DNA from: Cellulomonas denverensis
GTDB lineage: Bacteria; Actinomycetota; Actinomycetes; Actinomycetales; Cellulomonadaceae
DNA length: 64,000 bases
NCBI RefSeq assembly: GCF_012396125.1
Contig: NZ_JAAXOX010000005.1
Coordinates: forward strand, 124,001 to 188,000
Direction of reading: 5' to 3'
In this document: positions 44,706-55,402 of the stretch, piece after piece
Numbering within the stretch: the first letter of the stretch is position 1
How the letters are laid out: each line of letters opens with the position of its first letter
The notes under the pieces: generated by a model
What the model saw: only the letters and a program-made list of their open reading frames with translations
What the model was told of the DNA's origin: nothing
Database searches by the model: none
Position numbers and translations under genes: made by a program

Positions 44706-45740
44706 GTGACCAGCCGGACCTCGCCGACGACGGCGTCCCTCACCGACCGCAGCCCGCAGGTGGCCCCCGAGCGGCTGCTGGCCGAGCGCGTGCCGCCGCC
44801 GCACTTCGCCGCCGAGTCCTTCGACAGCTACCGGCCGGATCCGGCCCATCCCTCCCAGTCCGCCGCGCTGGCCCGGCTCCGGGAGGTCGCGGCCACGCTC
44901 ACCGCCCGGCGCTCCGGCGGTGGCCTGTTCCGGCGCAAGCCCGGCCCGGTGCCCGCGGTCTACCTGGACGGCGGCTTCGGGGTGGGCAAGACCCACCTGC
45001 TGACCTCGCTGGCCTCGGCGGTCGGGGAAGGCGCCGCCTACGGCACCTTCGTGGAGTGGACCAACCTGGTCGGCGCGCTCGGCTTCCGGCCGACCGTTGA
45101 CGCGCTGGCCGGTCGCCGCCTGGTCTGCATCGACGAGTTCGAGCTCGACGACCCCGGCGACACCGTCCTGATGTCCCGGCTGCTGCGCGAGCTCACCGAC
45201 CGCGGGGTGGCGCTGGCCGCGACGTCCAACACGCTGCCCGAGTCGCTGGGCGAGGGCCGGTTCGCCGCCGACGACTTCCTGCGGGAGATCCAGGACCTGT
45301 CCGGCCGGTTCGAGGTGCTGCGGATCGACGGGCCGGACTACCGGCAGCGCGCCGTGGTCACCGACACGATCCCGCTCACCGACGACCAGGTCATCGCCGC
45401 CACCGGCGCGGTTCCCGGCGCCACCTGCGACGACTGGACCACCCTGCTGGCCCACCTGTCCCGGGTACACCCCAGCCGGTACGGCGCACTGGTCGAGGGC
45501 ACCAGCCTGGTCGGCCTCACCGCCGCCGGCCCCGTGCCCGACCAGGACGTCGCCCTGCGCCTGGTGGTCCTGGTCGACCGGCTGTACGACCGCGACGTCC
45601 CGGTGCTGCTCGGCTCCGCCGGTGCCGGGTCGCTGTTCAGTCCCGAGATGCTGGCGGGCGGCTACCGGAAGAAGTACTACCGCGCGCTGTCCCGCCTGGG
45701 CGCCCTGGTCGACCGCGGCCGCGCGGAGTTCCTGGCCTGA
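44706..45740 (+). CDS. zapE: ZapE-like AFG1-family ATPase
   Basis: 344 residues. AFG1-type AAA ATPase: P-loop YLDGGFGVGKTHLLTSLAS near residues 82-100, Walker B RLVCIDEFELDDPGDTVLMS, and sensor ALAATSNTLPESLGEGRF. In E. coli the family member ZapE associates with the division ring and destabilises FtsZ; in actinobacteria it is usually annotated as a cell division protein ZapE without direct proof. The C-terminus (LFSPEMLAGGYRKKYYRALSR) is conserved. The GTG at 44706 is preceded by TAGGCT at leaderless spacing. Confidence 0.85.
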   Translation: MTSRTSPTTASLTDRSPQVAPERLLAERVPPPHFAAESFDSYRPDPAHPSQSAALARLREVAATLTARRSGGGLFRRKPGPVPAVYLDGGFGVGKTHLLTSLASAVGEGAAYGTFVEWTNLVGALGFRPTVDALAGRRLVCIDEFELDDPGDTVLMSRLLRELTDRGVALAATSNTLPESLGEGRFAADDFLREIQDLSGRFEVLRIDGPDYRQRAVVTDTIPLTDDQVIAATGAVPGATCDDWTTLLAHLSRVHPSRYGALVEGTSLVGLTAAGPVPDQDVALRLVVLVDRLYDRDVPVLLGSAGAGSLFSPEMLAGGYRKKYYRALSRLGALVDRGRAEFLA

Positions 45741-45882
45741 CGCCGGCCGGCGCGCGCGTGCTGCCCCGCCCGGGCACCCTGCGCGTCGCCCGCATCGCCC
45801 GGGATGTCCGGGCCGCTGCAGGACAGCCCGGCCGCGCCGCCCGGGCCGCCCGCGACGCTGCAGGACGGCCCACCCGCTGCGC

Positions 45883-45939
45883 CGAGAGTGCACATCTGCA
45901 GCCTTCCTGGCTCGGGAGGCGTGCATTCGTGCACTCTCG
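45883..45939. repeat. 57-bp palindromic element, copy 1
   Basis: Perfect 11-bp terminal inverted repeats CGAGAGTGCAC and GTGCACTCTCG, with an inner weaker stem (TGCAGCCTTCC against GGAGGCGTGCA). Confidence 0.85.
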
Positions 45940-46077
45940 CCGCGCGCTGACCCGGGCGGGCGGCCCGCGGGGCCGGCGCAGCACGCTACGCGGGCACCCC
46001 GGGTGCCGCGCCGCCCGGCCATCCCGCGCGTCGCCCGAGATGCCCGCGGCGTCGCCGGGACAGCTAGCCCTCGTCGC

Positions 46078-46134
46078 CGAGAGTGCACGTTTGCAGGCCT
46101 TCAGGCTCGGGAGGCGTGCATTCGTGCACTCTCG
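46078..46134. repeat. 57-bp palindromic element, copy 2
   Basis: Same 11-bp terminal inverted repeats as copy 1; the inner arms are TGCAGGCCTTC and GGAGGCGTGCA. It starts 195 bp after copy 1. Confidence 0.85.
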
Positions 46135-46262
46135 CTGCGCTGTGACGCAGGCGGGTGCGCTCAAGGGGTCCGAGCAGTACTCCACCCGGCAACCCGCGTG
46201 CCGCCCATCCCGCGCGTCGCCCGGGATGCTTGCGGCGCCGCAGGACAGCTAGCCCGCGGCGC

Positions 46263-46319
46263 CGAGAGTGCACGTTTGCAGGCCTCCAGGCTCGGGAGGC
46301 GTGCATTCGTGCACTCTCG
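46263..46319. repeat. 57-bp palindromic element, copy 3
   Basis: Same ends as copies 1 and 2; the inner arms TGCAGGCCTCC and GGAGGCGTGCA pair at all but one position, the best inner stem of the three. It starts 185 bp after copy 2. Confidence 0.85.
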
Positions 46320-46396
46320 TTGCAGCTGACCCGGGCGGGCAGGCCCGCGGGGTCCGAGCAGCACGCCCGCGGCTCAGCGCAGCACGCCACTCGGGC

Positions 46397-48229
46397 TCAG
46401 CGCAGGACGACCACCGTGTGCCCGGGCACCACGACCCGGGCGCCGTCCTCGTCGGTGAGCACCCGCGCGCCGCCCGCCGCCCAGGCCGCCAGTACCTGCG
46501 GGGAGCCGGTGCGGCTCAGCGGGACGGTCTGCTCGTCGCCGGACAGGTTGATCACGACTCGGGCGTCGCCGCGGTGCAGGACCAGCCAGCTGCGCCAGGC
46601 CCGGTCGCGGGCCGCCTCCGGGGAGTGGTCCTCGGCCGTGCCCCCGGACCCCTCGGCGGCGGGGTCCCAGGTCAGCGCCGTGCGGGATCGGTCGCCGGAG
46701 CCCAGGTCGTCGACCTCCCGGCGCAGGGCGATCAGTCGCCGGTACCAGTCGTACAGCCGGCGGTGTCCGGGCAGTGCGGGCTCGGCCCAGTCCAGCCGGC
46801 TGCGTTCCAGGGACTCGGCGGCCTGCGGGTCGGGCACGGTGAACTCGTCGTCGGTGCGGCCGTACATGGTGGCCCAGCCGTGCGAGCCGAACTCGGCGGA
46901 CCGGCCCTGGCGTACCGCCTCGGCCAGTTCCGGTTCGGGGTGGTCGGTGACGAACAGCCAGGGGGTGCGTGCGCCCCACTCCTCGCCCATGAACAGCATC
47001 GGGGTGAACGGCGACAGCACGATCAGTGCGGCCTCCGCGGCCAGGGCGTCGTCATCCAGCCGGTCCGAGGGCCGGTCGCCCAGCGCGCGGTTGCCCACCT
47101 GGTCGTGGTCGGAGCCGAAGACGACGAACCGGTGGCCATCCACCCCGTCCGGCACCGGGCGGCCCCAGTCCCGGCCGCGGAAGGTGGAGTGCCCGCCCTC
47201 GTGCACGAACACCCGGGTCATCGCGTGCGCCAAGGTCTCCGGGCTGCCGAAGTCGACGTAGTACCCCTGCCGCTCGCCGGTGAGCAGTGCGTGCACGGCG
47301 TGGTGCACGTCATCCGCCCACTGCGCGGTCATGCCCCAGCCACCCTCGGCGGTAGGGGTGATCGACACCGGGTCGTTCAGGTCGGTCTCGGCGATCAGGG
47401 ACAGCGGGCGGCCCAGGTCGGTCGCCAGGGCGGCCACCGCGTCCGCGAGTTCGGCCAGCACGTGCCGGGGGGTGTCGTCGACCAGCGCGTGCACCGCGTC
47501 CAGCCGGAGCGCGTCGACGTGGAAGTCCCGCAGCCAGCGCAGCGCGGAGTCGATGATCCAGCGCCGCACCTCGGGTTCGCCCAGGTTGATCGCGGCGCCC
47601 CACGGCGTCTGGTGCGCGTCGGTGAAGTACGGCCCGAACTCGGCCAGGTAGTTCCCGGACGGCCCCAGGTGGTTGTGCACCACGTCCAGGCAGACCGCCA
47701 GCCCGGCCCGGTGCGCGGCGTCGACGAACCGTTGCAGCGCGGCCGGCCCGCCATAGGGCTGGTGCACGCCGTACAGCGACACCCCGTCGTAGCCCCAGCC
47801 GTGCCGCCCGTTGAACGGCGCCACCGGCAACAGCTCGACCACCTCGACGCCGAGGTCGGCCAGGTGACCGAGCCGGGGGATCGCGGCGTCCAGGGTGCCC
47901 TCGGCGGTGAAGGTGCCCACGTGCAGCTCGTAGATCACCGCCCCGCGCACGTCCCGCCCGGCCCAGGCGCCGTCCGCCCAGTCGAAGCGGCCGGCGTCGA
48001 ACACCCGGGACGGGCCGTGCACGCCCTCGGGCTGCCAGGGCGAGCGCGGATCGGGCCGCGGCGGGCCGCCGTCCAGGCTGAGCGCGTAGTCGGTACCGTG
48101 CGGCAGGTCGTGCGCGCCGGCCCACCAGCCGCCGTCACCGGGGTCCAGCGCCAGCCGCTCGTCGCCGCCCTCGTCCGGGCCGGGCAGCACCAGCTCCACG
48201 GTCCGGGCCTGCGGTGCCCACACCCGCAT
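46397..48229 (-). CDS. treZ: Malto-oligosyltrehalose trehalohydrolase
   Basis: 610 residues. GH13 enzyme that releases trehalose from maltooligosyl trehalose. N-terminal beta domain (MRVWAPQARTVELVLPGPDE), then the barrel with NHLGPSGNYLAEFGPYF, nucleophile in VDALRLDAVHALVDD, acid/base in LIAETDLND, and the third carboxylate in VVFGSDHDQVGNRALG. The extended active-site loop RGAVIYELHVGTFTAEGTLD is typical of TreZ. Last gene of the operon, three bases after the treY stop. Confidence 0.95.
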   Translation of the reverse strand: MRVWAPQARTVELVLPGPDEGGDERLALDPGDGGWWAGAHDLPHGTDYALSLDGGPPRPDPRSPWQPEGVHGPSRVFDAGRFDWADGAWAGRDVRGAVIYELHVGTFTAEGTLDAAIPRLGHLADLGVEVVELLPVAPFNGRHGWGYDGVSLYGVHQPYGGPAALQRFVDAAHRAGLAVCLDVVHNHLGPSGNYLAEFGPYFTDAHQTPWGAAINLGEPEVRRWIIDSALRWLRDFHVDALRLDAVHALVDDTPRHVLAELADAVAALATDLGRPLSLIAETDLNDPVSITPTAEGGWGMTAQWADDVHHAVHALLTGERQGYYVDFGSPETLAHAMTRVFVHEGGHSTFRGRDWGRPVPDGVDGHRFVVFGSDHDQVGNRALGDRPSDRLDDDALAAEAALIVLSPFTPMLFMGEEWGARTPWLFVTDHPEPELAEAVRQGRSAEFGSHGWATMYGRTDDEFTVPDPQAAESLERSRLDWAEPALPGHRRLYDWYRRLIALRREVDDLGSGDRSRTALTWDPAAEGSGGTAEDHSPEAARDRAWRSWLVLHRGDARVVINLSGDEQTVPLSRTGSPQVLAAWAAGGARVLTDEDGARVVVPGHTVVVLR

Positions 48230-48232
48230 CGC

Positions 48233-50721
48233 TCAGTCCTCCCTGACCAGCAGCGCCACCGGCAGCCGGTCCAGCAGTCCGGCCAGGTGCCGCACGCCCC
48301 CGGTCACCTCCCGGTCGGTGAACACCTCGCGCCACCGGCCCTCCGGCAACGCCACGGTGTGCTCGGCCCAGCCGCCCATCCGCTCCACCGAGGCGGCCAG
48401 CCGGGTGGCGACCACCGCGACTTGGGGCTGCTCGGCCACGGTCCGGGCGTAGGTGATCGCGTGCCCGGAGGAGTGCGCCAGCGGCACGAAGCCCGCCTCC
48501 GGTCCGGTGAAGGCCTCGCGCAGCTCCCGCCGCAGCCGGAGCGTGGTGGCGGTGACCAGCAGCTTCTCGTCCGCGAGGTCCCGGGGTCCAGCGCCCTCGT
48601 CCAGCCGGGCCAGCCGGGTGGCGATCGCGGCGTGGTCCACCGGTCGCCGGTTGTCCGGGTCGACCAGCGCCACCGCCGGCACCTCGGTGCCCTGGTAGAC
48701 GTCCGCCACGCCGGGCAGGGTCAACTGGACCAGCGCGGTGCCCAGGGTGGCCGCCCGGACGGCCTCCCGGGTGCGCAGCTCCCACCGGGTGAACAGCTCG
48801 GCGATCGCCGGGTCGGCCACCGCCTGGCGGGCGGCGGTCAGCACGGCGGACTCGTAGGCCTCGTCCGGTGAGGTCCAGCTGGTGTGCTGCTTGGCCTCCC
48901 GCACCGCCTTGGTCAGGTACTCGGTCAGCCGCTCGGCCTCGATCGGGCCCTCGGCGGTCCAGGTGCCGGCCAGGGTCTGCCAGAGCAGGTTCTCGGTCCG
49001 GCCGTCCAGCAGTGCCGGGCGCCAGGCGGCCGAGGCGGCGCGCAGGCCGGTGACCAGCTCCGCCCACTCCACCGGCAGCTCGGACAGCACGCCGATCCGG
49101 GCCCGGACATCCGCCGAGCGCTTGGTGTCGTGGGTGGACAGCGTGGTCATCCCCAGCGGGGAGGTGACCTGCATCCGGCCGGCCCAGGTGAGCAACTCGG
49201 TGGGGGACAGCGCGAACCGGTCCGGCTCCCCGCCGACCTCGCACAGCGAGATCAGGTGCGTCCAGCGGTAGAACGCGGTGTCCTCGACGCCCTTGGCCAT
49301 CACCGCGCCGCAGGTCTGCTGGAAGCGCACGATCAGCTCGTCGCGACGGGCATCGCGGGTCCGGCCGGCGGATCCGACCTCGCGGCCGAGCAGCAGGTCG
49401 ACCAGGACGTCCATCGTGGCGGCGCGTTCGGGCGACAGCCGGGTGCGGGCCAGCGCGGCGGCGGCGGACAGCACCTCGACGTCCTCCGGGTGCGGCGCCT
49501 CGCCGGGCACCACGTACGCCCGGTAGCGGTCCATCGCGACCAGCAGCTCGATCAGGCAGTCCTGCAGCGACCGCCAGGTGTGGTCGCGCAGCCGCAGGTC
49601 GCCGGAGCAGACCTCCGCGGCCAGCTCGGTCAGCCGGTGCACCTCGGCGTACAGCGCCCGGTCCACCACCTCCCGCTTGGCCTGGTCGATCAGCGCGGGC
49701 AGGGCGTCGGTGGTGTCGCCGGTCAGCCGGTGCATCAGCGCGCCCAGCTTCCCGCCGCCGCCCGGGTCGACGAAGGTCTGCTGGATCCGCCAGGCGGTGT
49801 CGTACCCGGTGCTGCCCGCGGTGTCCCAGCCCGGGGGCAGCTCCTCGTCGTTCTGCAGGATCTTCTCCACCACCACCCAGGCGCCGCGGGTGGCCTCACG
49901 CAGCCGAGCCAGGTAGCCGGCCGGGTCGGCCAGACCGTCCGGGTGGTCGATCCGCAACCCGTCGATCACGCCCTCGTGCAGCAGCCGCAGCACCAGGGCG
50001 TGGGTGGCGTCGAAGACCTCGGGGTCCTCGACCCGGATCGCCGCCAGCGTCCCCACGTCGAAGAACCGGCGGTAGTTGAGCTCCTCGTCGGCGACCCGCC
50101 AGTACGCCAGCCGGTAGTGCTGACGTTCGACCAGTTCGCCCAGCGGTAGCGCCTCGGTGCCGGGCCGGACCGGAAACACGTGGTCGTAGTAGCGCAGCAC
50201 CGGGCCGACGTCGTCGTCGGTGTCCAGGGTCAGCTCGCCCCGGGCCAGCACCGCCCCGATCCGGTCGCCCAGCACCGGCATCAGCACCGCACCCTCACCG
50301 GCGGACCAGTCCACGTCGAACCAGGCCGCGTAGGGCGACTCCGGCCCCTCGGCCAGCACCGACCACAGCGCGCGGTTGTGCCAGACCGGGGTGGGCACCG
50401 CCATGTGGTTCGGCACGATGTCCAACACCAGGCCCAGCCCGGCGGCGTGCGCGGCCTCGGCCAGGCGGCGCAGCGCGTCCTCGCCGCCCAGCTCCGGGGC
50501 GACCTCGTCATGGTCCACCACGTCGTAGCCGTGGGTGGAGCCCGGCGCGGCCCGCAGCACCGGCGACAGGTACAGGTGCGTGACGCCGAGCGTGTCCAGG
50601 TAGGGCACCAGGTCCGCCGCGTCGTCCAGCGACAGGTCGGGTCCGAGTTGCAGCCGGTAGGTGGACACCGGGACCGGGCGGCCCGGCGCCGGCAGCCGGC
50701 GGCTCGGGGTGCTGGGCTCGC

Positions 50722-50725
<4 letters not shown>
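48233..50725 (-). CDS. treY: Malto-oligosyltrehalose synthase
   Basis: 830 residues. GH13 enzyme that converts the reducing-end alpha-1,4 bond of a maltodextrin to an alpha,alpha-1,1 bond. VSTYRLQLGPDLSLDDAADL opens the protein; LYLSPVLRAAPGSTHGYDVV and IVPNHMAV follow; the nucleophile is in DGLRIDHPDGLADP, the acid in VVEKILQNDEELP and the third Asp in TLSTHDTKRSADVRAR. The large C-terminal insertions are normal for TreY. GTG start overlaps the glgX stop (GTGA), so the three genes form a coupled trehalose operon. Confidence 0.95.
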
Positions 50726-52854
<2,129 letters not shown>

Positions 52855-52975
52855 CCGAAAGTCCTCACCTGCACAGAGTGCCAGGCGTGACCGGGTTCCC
52901 GCAGGGCGAGCCGGTCGGGTGAATCCTCTGGGTGGAGGCTCGCAAATCGGGCAAATCGGACGCATCCTTGCCGCC

Positions 52976-53182
52976 ATGGAGGACGACGACGACCAGGTGG
53001 TGATCACCAACGCCGACATCGCCGCGGCCAAACGCGACTGGCAGCTCGCCCGCAACCGGGGGGAGCTGCCCGAGCGGATCGACGCCGCCTACGACGTGTA
53101 CCGCCGCCTGGTGTCGGCCCAGGCGCAACAGATCGCGGACACCTTCCGGGCCACCGGCACGCTGCGCTCCGATCAGGGCTGA
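52976..53182 (+). CDS. Small conserved-type hypothetical protein
   Basis: 68 residues from an ATG at 52976. Acidic start (MEDDDDQVVITNADIAAAKRD) followed by a helical body (ERIDAAYDVYRRLVSAQAQQIADTF cut short). No known domain. It is divergent from glgX, and its 3' end overlaps the pncA stop on the other strand by ten bases. Start choice is reasonable but the ribosome site is weak; CATCCT eight bases before the ATG may be a leaderless -10. Confidence 0.6.
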   Translation: MEDDDDQVVITNADIAAAKRDWQLARNRGELPERIDAAYDVYRRLVSAQAQQIADTFRATGTLRSDQG

Positions 53183-53763
53183 GCGGTGGTCAGCTCCACC
53201 TCGGCGCGCGACAGGGTGGTCAGTGCGGCGATCGTGGTCGCGGTGGCCACCCCGGCGGTGAGGTCGGTCAGCACCCGGACCCCGAACCCGGCCTCCCGGG
53301 CGTCCAGCGCGGTGGCGGTGACGCAGTGGTCGGTGGCCAGGCCGACCACGTCCACCTGGTCCACCCCGGCCTCGCGCAGCGCCGCGGCCAGATCGCCGGG
53401 GCGCCCGACCAGCTGCCCGGCGAAGCCCGAGTAGTCCTGGCGGCCCTGGCCCTTGTGCACCAGCACCGTGCCCTCCGGCAGCCGCAGCTCCGGGTGGAAG
53501 GCCGCACCGGTGCTGTCCCGCACGCAGTGCTCCGGCCAGGTGGTCACGTAGTCCGGGTCGCCATCCACCGCGAAGTGGCCGTCATTGCTGTCCGGCAGCG
53601 GCTCGTGCCAGTCCGCGGTGGCCGCGACCAGGGCGTAGTCGCCGGCCGAGCGGTCCAGGTAGCCGGTGATCGCCCGGGCCACCGCCGCCCCGCCCGCCAC
53701 GGCCAGGGCGCCGCCCTCGCAGAAGTCGTTCTGCACATCCACCACCAGCAGTGCGCGCGTCAT
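53173..53763 (-). CDS. pncA: Nicotinamidase (pyrazinamidase family)
   Basis: 196 residues. Isochorismatase fold. The catalytic triad is visible: Asp in LLVVDVQNDFCEGGALAV, Lys in GTVLVHKGQGRQDYSGF and Cys in VVGLATDHCVTATALDA. The metal-binding region ATADWHEPLPDSNDGHF follows the first helix. It hydrolyses nicotinamide to nicotinic acid in NAD salvage. ATG at 53763; a GTG two codons upstream is possible. It overlaps the end of a small convergent gene. Confidence 0.93.
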   Translation of the reverse strand: MTRALLVVDVQNDFCEGGALAVAGGAAVARAITGYLDRSAGDYALVAATADWHEPLPDSNDGHFAVDGDPDYVTTWPEHCVRDSTGAAFHPELRLPEGTVLVHKGQGRQDYSGFAGQLVGRPGDLAAALREAGVDQVDVVGLATDHCVTATALDAREAGFGVRVLTDLTAGVATATTIAALTTLSRAEVELTTAQP

Positions 53764-53780
53764 GGGCACGATCTTGCCCT

Positions 53781-54557
53781 TCAGGGCCGGGTGGCGACCA
53801 CCGCCGTCGCGCCCAGATCCGGGTCCGTGACGATGCGTGGGGCCAGCCCGGCCGTCGCGCAGGCCGCCGCGGTGCGCTCCGCCTGGGCGGCCGAGGTCTC
53901 GATCACCAGCGTGCCGCCGGGGCGCAGCCAGTGCGGGGCGGCCGCGGCCACCCGCCGGTGCAGGGCCAGTCCGTCCGCACCCCCGTCCAGGGCGAGCAGC
54001 GGTTCGTGCTCCCGGGCCTCCACCGGCATCAGCGCGATCTGACCGGTCGGCACGTAGGGGGTGTTCGCCAGCAACACGTCCACCCGGCCCGTGAGCTCGG
54101 CGGGCAGCGGGGCGTCCAGGTCACCGGTCAGCGCCTGCCCGTCCACCCCGGCCTCGGCGATGGTCCGGGCGGCGCAGGCCACGGCGGCCGGGTCCAGGTC
54201 GCAGGACCACAGCCGGCTGCCCGGCAGCGCGAGGGCGGCGGCCACCCCGATCGCCCCGCTGCCGCAGCACAGGTCGACCAGCACCCGGCCGCCGGACCGG
54301 ACCGCCTCCCGGACCAGCAGCTCACTGCGCCGGCGGGGCACGAACACCCCCGGCGCCACCGGCATCCGGCGACCGGCGAACTCCACCCAGCCCAGCACCT
54401 GCTCCAACGGCTCACCGGCGATGCGCCGGGCGGCCAGCGCGCGCAGCGCGGCCGGGTCGGCGGCGACCTCGGTCAGCAGGGCCGCCTCCTGCTCGGCGAA
54501 GACGCAGCCGGCGGCGCGCAACTCCTCGATCAGGGCGGCGGTGGGGGGACGGGGCAC
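53781..54557 (-). CDS. PrmC/HemK-related methyltransferase paralog
   Basis: 258 residues. N-terminal helical domain resembling PrmC (EPLEQVLGWVEFAGRRMPVA), then the SAM site LVDLCCGSGAIGVAAALALP and a second strand LWSCDLDPAAVACA. The family's catalytic NPPY appears as ANTPYVP, a Pro-to-Thr change at the second position. The housekeeping PrmC of release factors has NPPY, so this is the actinobacterial paralog often labelled a putative protein N5-glutamine methyltransferase; its target is unknown. GTG start six bases after TAGCGT. Confidence 0.85.
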   Translation of the reverse strand: MPRPPTAALIEELRAAGCVFAEQEAALLTEVAADPAALRALAARRIAGEPLEQVLGWVEFAGRRMPVAPGVFVPRRRSELLVREAVRSGGRVLVDLCCGSGAIGVAAALALPGSRLWSCDLDPAAVACAARTIAEAGVDGQALTGDLDAPLPAELTGRVDVLLANTPYVPTGQIALMPVEAREHEPLLALDGGADGLALHRRVAAAAPHWLRPGGTLVIETSAAQAERTAAACATAGLAPRIVTDPDLGATAVVATRP

Positions 54558-54563
54558 GGAGGA

Positions 54564-54569
54564 ACGCTA
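54564..54569 (-). promoter_or_regulatory. Leaderless-type -10 box of the PrmC-like gene
   Basis: TAGCGT on the minus strand is six bases from the GTG; it is back to back with the tRNA promoter box at 54578-54583. Confidence 0.5.
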
Positions 54570-54577
54570 CGCGCCGC

Positions 54578-54583
54578 TAGGAT
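54578..54583 (+). promoter_or_regulatory. -10 box of the tRNA gene
   Basis: TAGGAT lies 11 bases before the mature 5' end of the tRNA. Confidence 0.45.
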
Positions 54584-54594
54584 GGCGTCACACG

Positions 54595-54668
54595 GCCCCG
54601 ATAGCCCAACCGGCAGAGGCGTTCGGCTCAAACCCGATCCAGTGTGGGTTCGAATCCCACTCGGGGCA
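54595..54668 (+). tRNA. tRNA with CAA anticodon (Leu by anticodon), short variable arm
   Basis: A 74-nt cloverleaf can be drawn. The acceptor stem is GCCCCGA with TCGGGGC, discriminator A, followed by CC. The T arm is GTGGG-TTCGAAT-CCCAC. The anticodon arm is TTCGG-CTCAAAC-CCGAT, with T33 and anticodon CAA; the outer pair of this stem is a T-T mismatch. The variable region is only five bases (CCAGT), so it is a class I tRNA, whereas leucine tRNAs normally have a long class II variable arm. The D arm is GCC/GGC with a weak fourth pair. Identity as leucine is by anticodon alone. CCA is not encoded. Confidence 0.75.
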
Positions 54669-54780
54669 CCGTCATCATCGGGGTGGGTCTACCACCCCCG
54701 CACCGGACCCCGGATCCTGGCCCACCGGCTCGGACCGGCGTCGCTGAGCGGGTGTCGGACCCGCGCGGCACCATGTCCGG

Positions 54781-55329
54781 ATGGAACCGCTGCTGCTGCC
54801 GGATGCCGCCGCCTGGCGGGCGTGGCTGGATGCGCACGAGTCGGACTCGGACGGCGTGTGGCTGGTGCTGGCCAAGAAGGGCACGGTCGACCCGACCCGG
54901 TTGCTGGTCACCGAGGCGCTGGACGAGGCGCTGTGCTCCGGCTGGATCGACGGGCAGCGCAAGGGCCGGGACGCGGGCACCTTCCTGCAGCGCTACACCC
55001 CGCGCCGGCCGCGCAGCCTGTGGTCGGCGCGCAACGTCGAGTACATCGCCCGGCTGACCGCCGAGGGCCGGATGCGGCCGCGCGGGCTGGCCGAGGTCGA
55101 CGCCGCCCGGGCCGACGGGCGCTGGGACCGGGCCTACGCCGGGTCCGCGGCGATCGAGGTGCCGCAGGATCTGCTGGACGCGCTCGCCGCCGCACCGGCC
55201 GCCGCGGAGGCGTTCGCCGCGCTCGGCCGGTCCGCCCGGTACTCGGTGCTGCACCAGGTCGTGACGGCGGCGACACCGCAGACCCGGGCCCGCCGGATCG
55301 AACGGTGGGTGGCCGCCCTGAGTGGGTGA
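54781..55329 (+). CDS. YdeI/OmpD-associated family protein
   Basis: 182 residues. Family blocks: ESDGVWLVLAKKG-like residues in SDSDGVWLVLAKKGT, LVTEALDEALCSGWIDGQRK, FLQRYTPRRPRSLWSARNV and a C-terminal helix VTAATPQTRARRIERWVAAL. Function is not established; members are small cytosolic proteins often called bacteriocin-protection or YdeI-like. ATG start at 54781. It stands between the tRNA and the pdtaR gene on the same strand. Confidence 0.82.
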   Translation: MEPLLLPDAAAWRAWLDAHESDSDGVWLVLAKKGTVDPTRLLVTEALDEALCSGWIDGQRKGRDAGTFLQRYTPRRPRSLWSARNVEYIARLTAEGRMRPRGLAEVDAARADGRWDRAYAGSAAIEVPQDLLDALAAAPAAAEAFAALGRSARYSVLHQVVTAATPQTRARRIERWVAALSG

Positions 55330-55389
55330 TGCCGGGGCAGTGCGCGGGTTCACAGCCGGACAATCCGCCACGAGGAGCAGCCGAGGACC

Positions 55390-55395
55390 TAGAAT
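55390..55395 (+). promoter_or_regulatory. Leaderless-type -10 box of pdtaR
   Basis: TAGAAT is seven bases before the GTG at 55403, with no ribosome site; one of the best matches to the consensus in the window. Confidence 0.6.
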
Positions 55396-55402
55396 CCTCC
55401 GT

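Larger units (their letters stand above)
45760..46396. repeat. Imperfect tandem repeat region, about three units of 185-195 bp
   Basis: This 656-bp gap between the convergent zapE and treZ genes contains no credible gene. It is built from about three related units. Units 2 and 3 both open with ATCCCGCGCGTCGCCCG at 46021 and 46207, a period of 186 bp, and each unit contains one copy of a 57-bp hairpin. Between hairpins, variants of CTGACCCGGGCGGGC and GGGGTCCGAGCAG recur. The last 25 bp before the treZ stop repeat GGCTCAGCGCAG. The ORFs called across it in all frames are artefacts of the repeats. Confidence 0.85.

Noticed and set aside
45883-46319. Possible CRISPR array from three equal repeats.
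   Set aside because: The repeats are palindromic throughout, the intervening sequences are about 130 bp and related to each other, and no cas gene is present.
45622-46390. Several open frames of 85-235 codons across the repeat region on both strands.
   Set aside because: They are produced by repeated GC-rich units in all frames and share no protein features.
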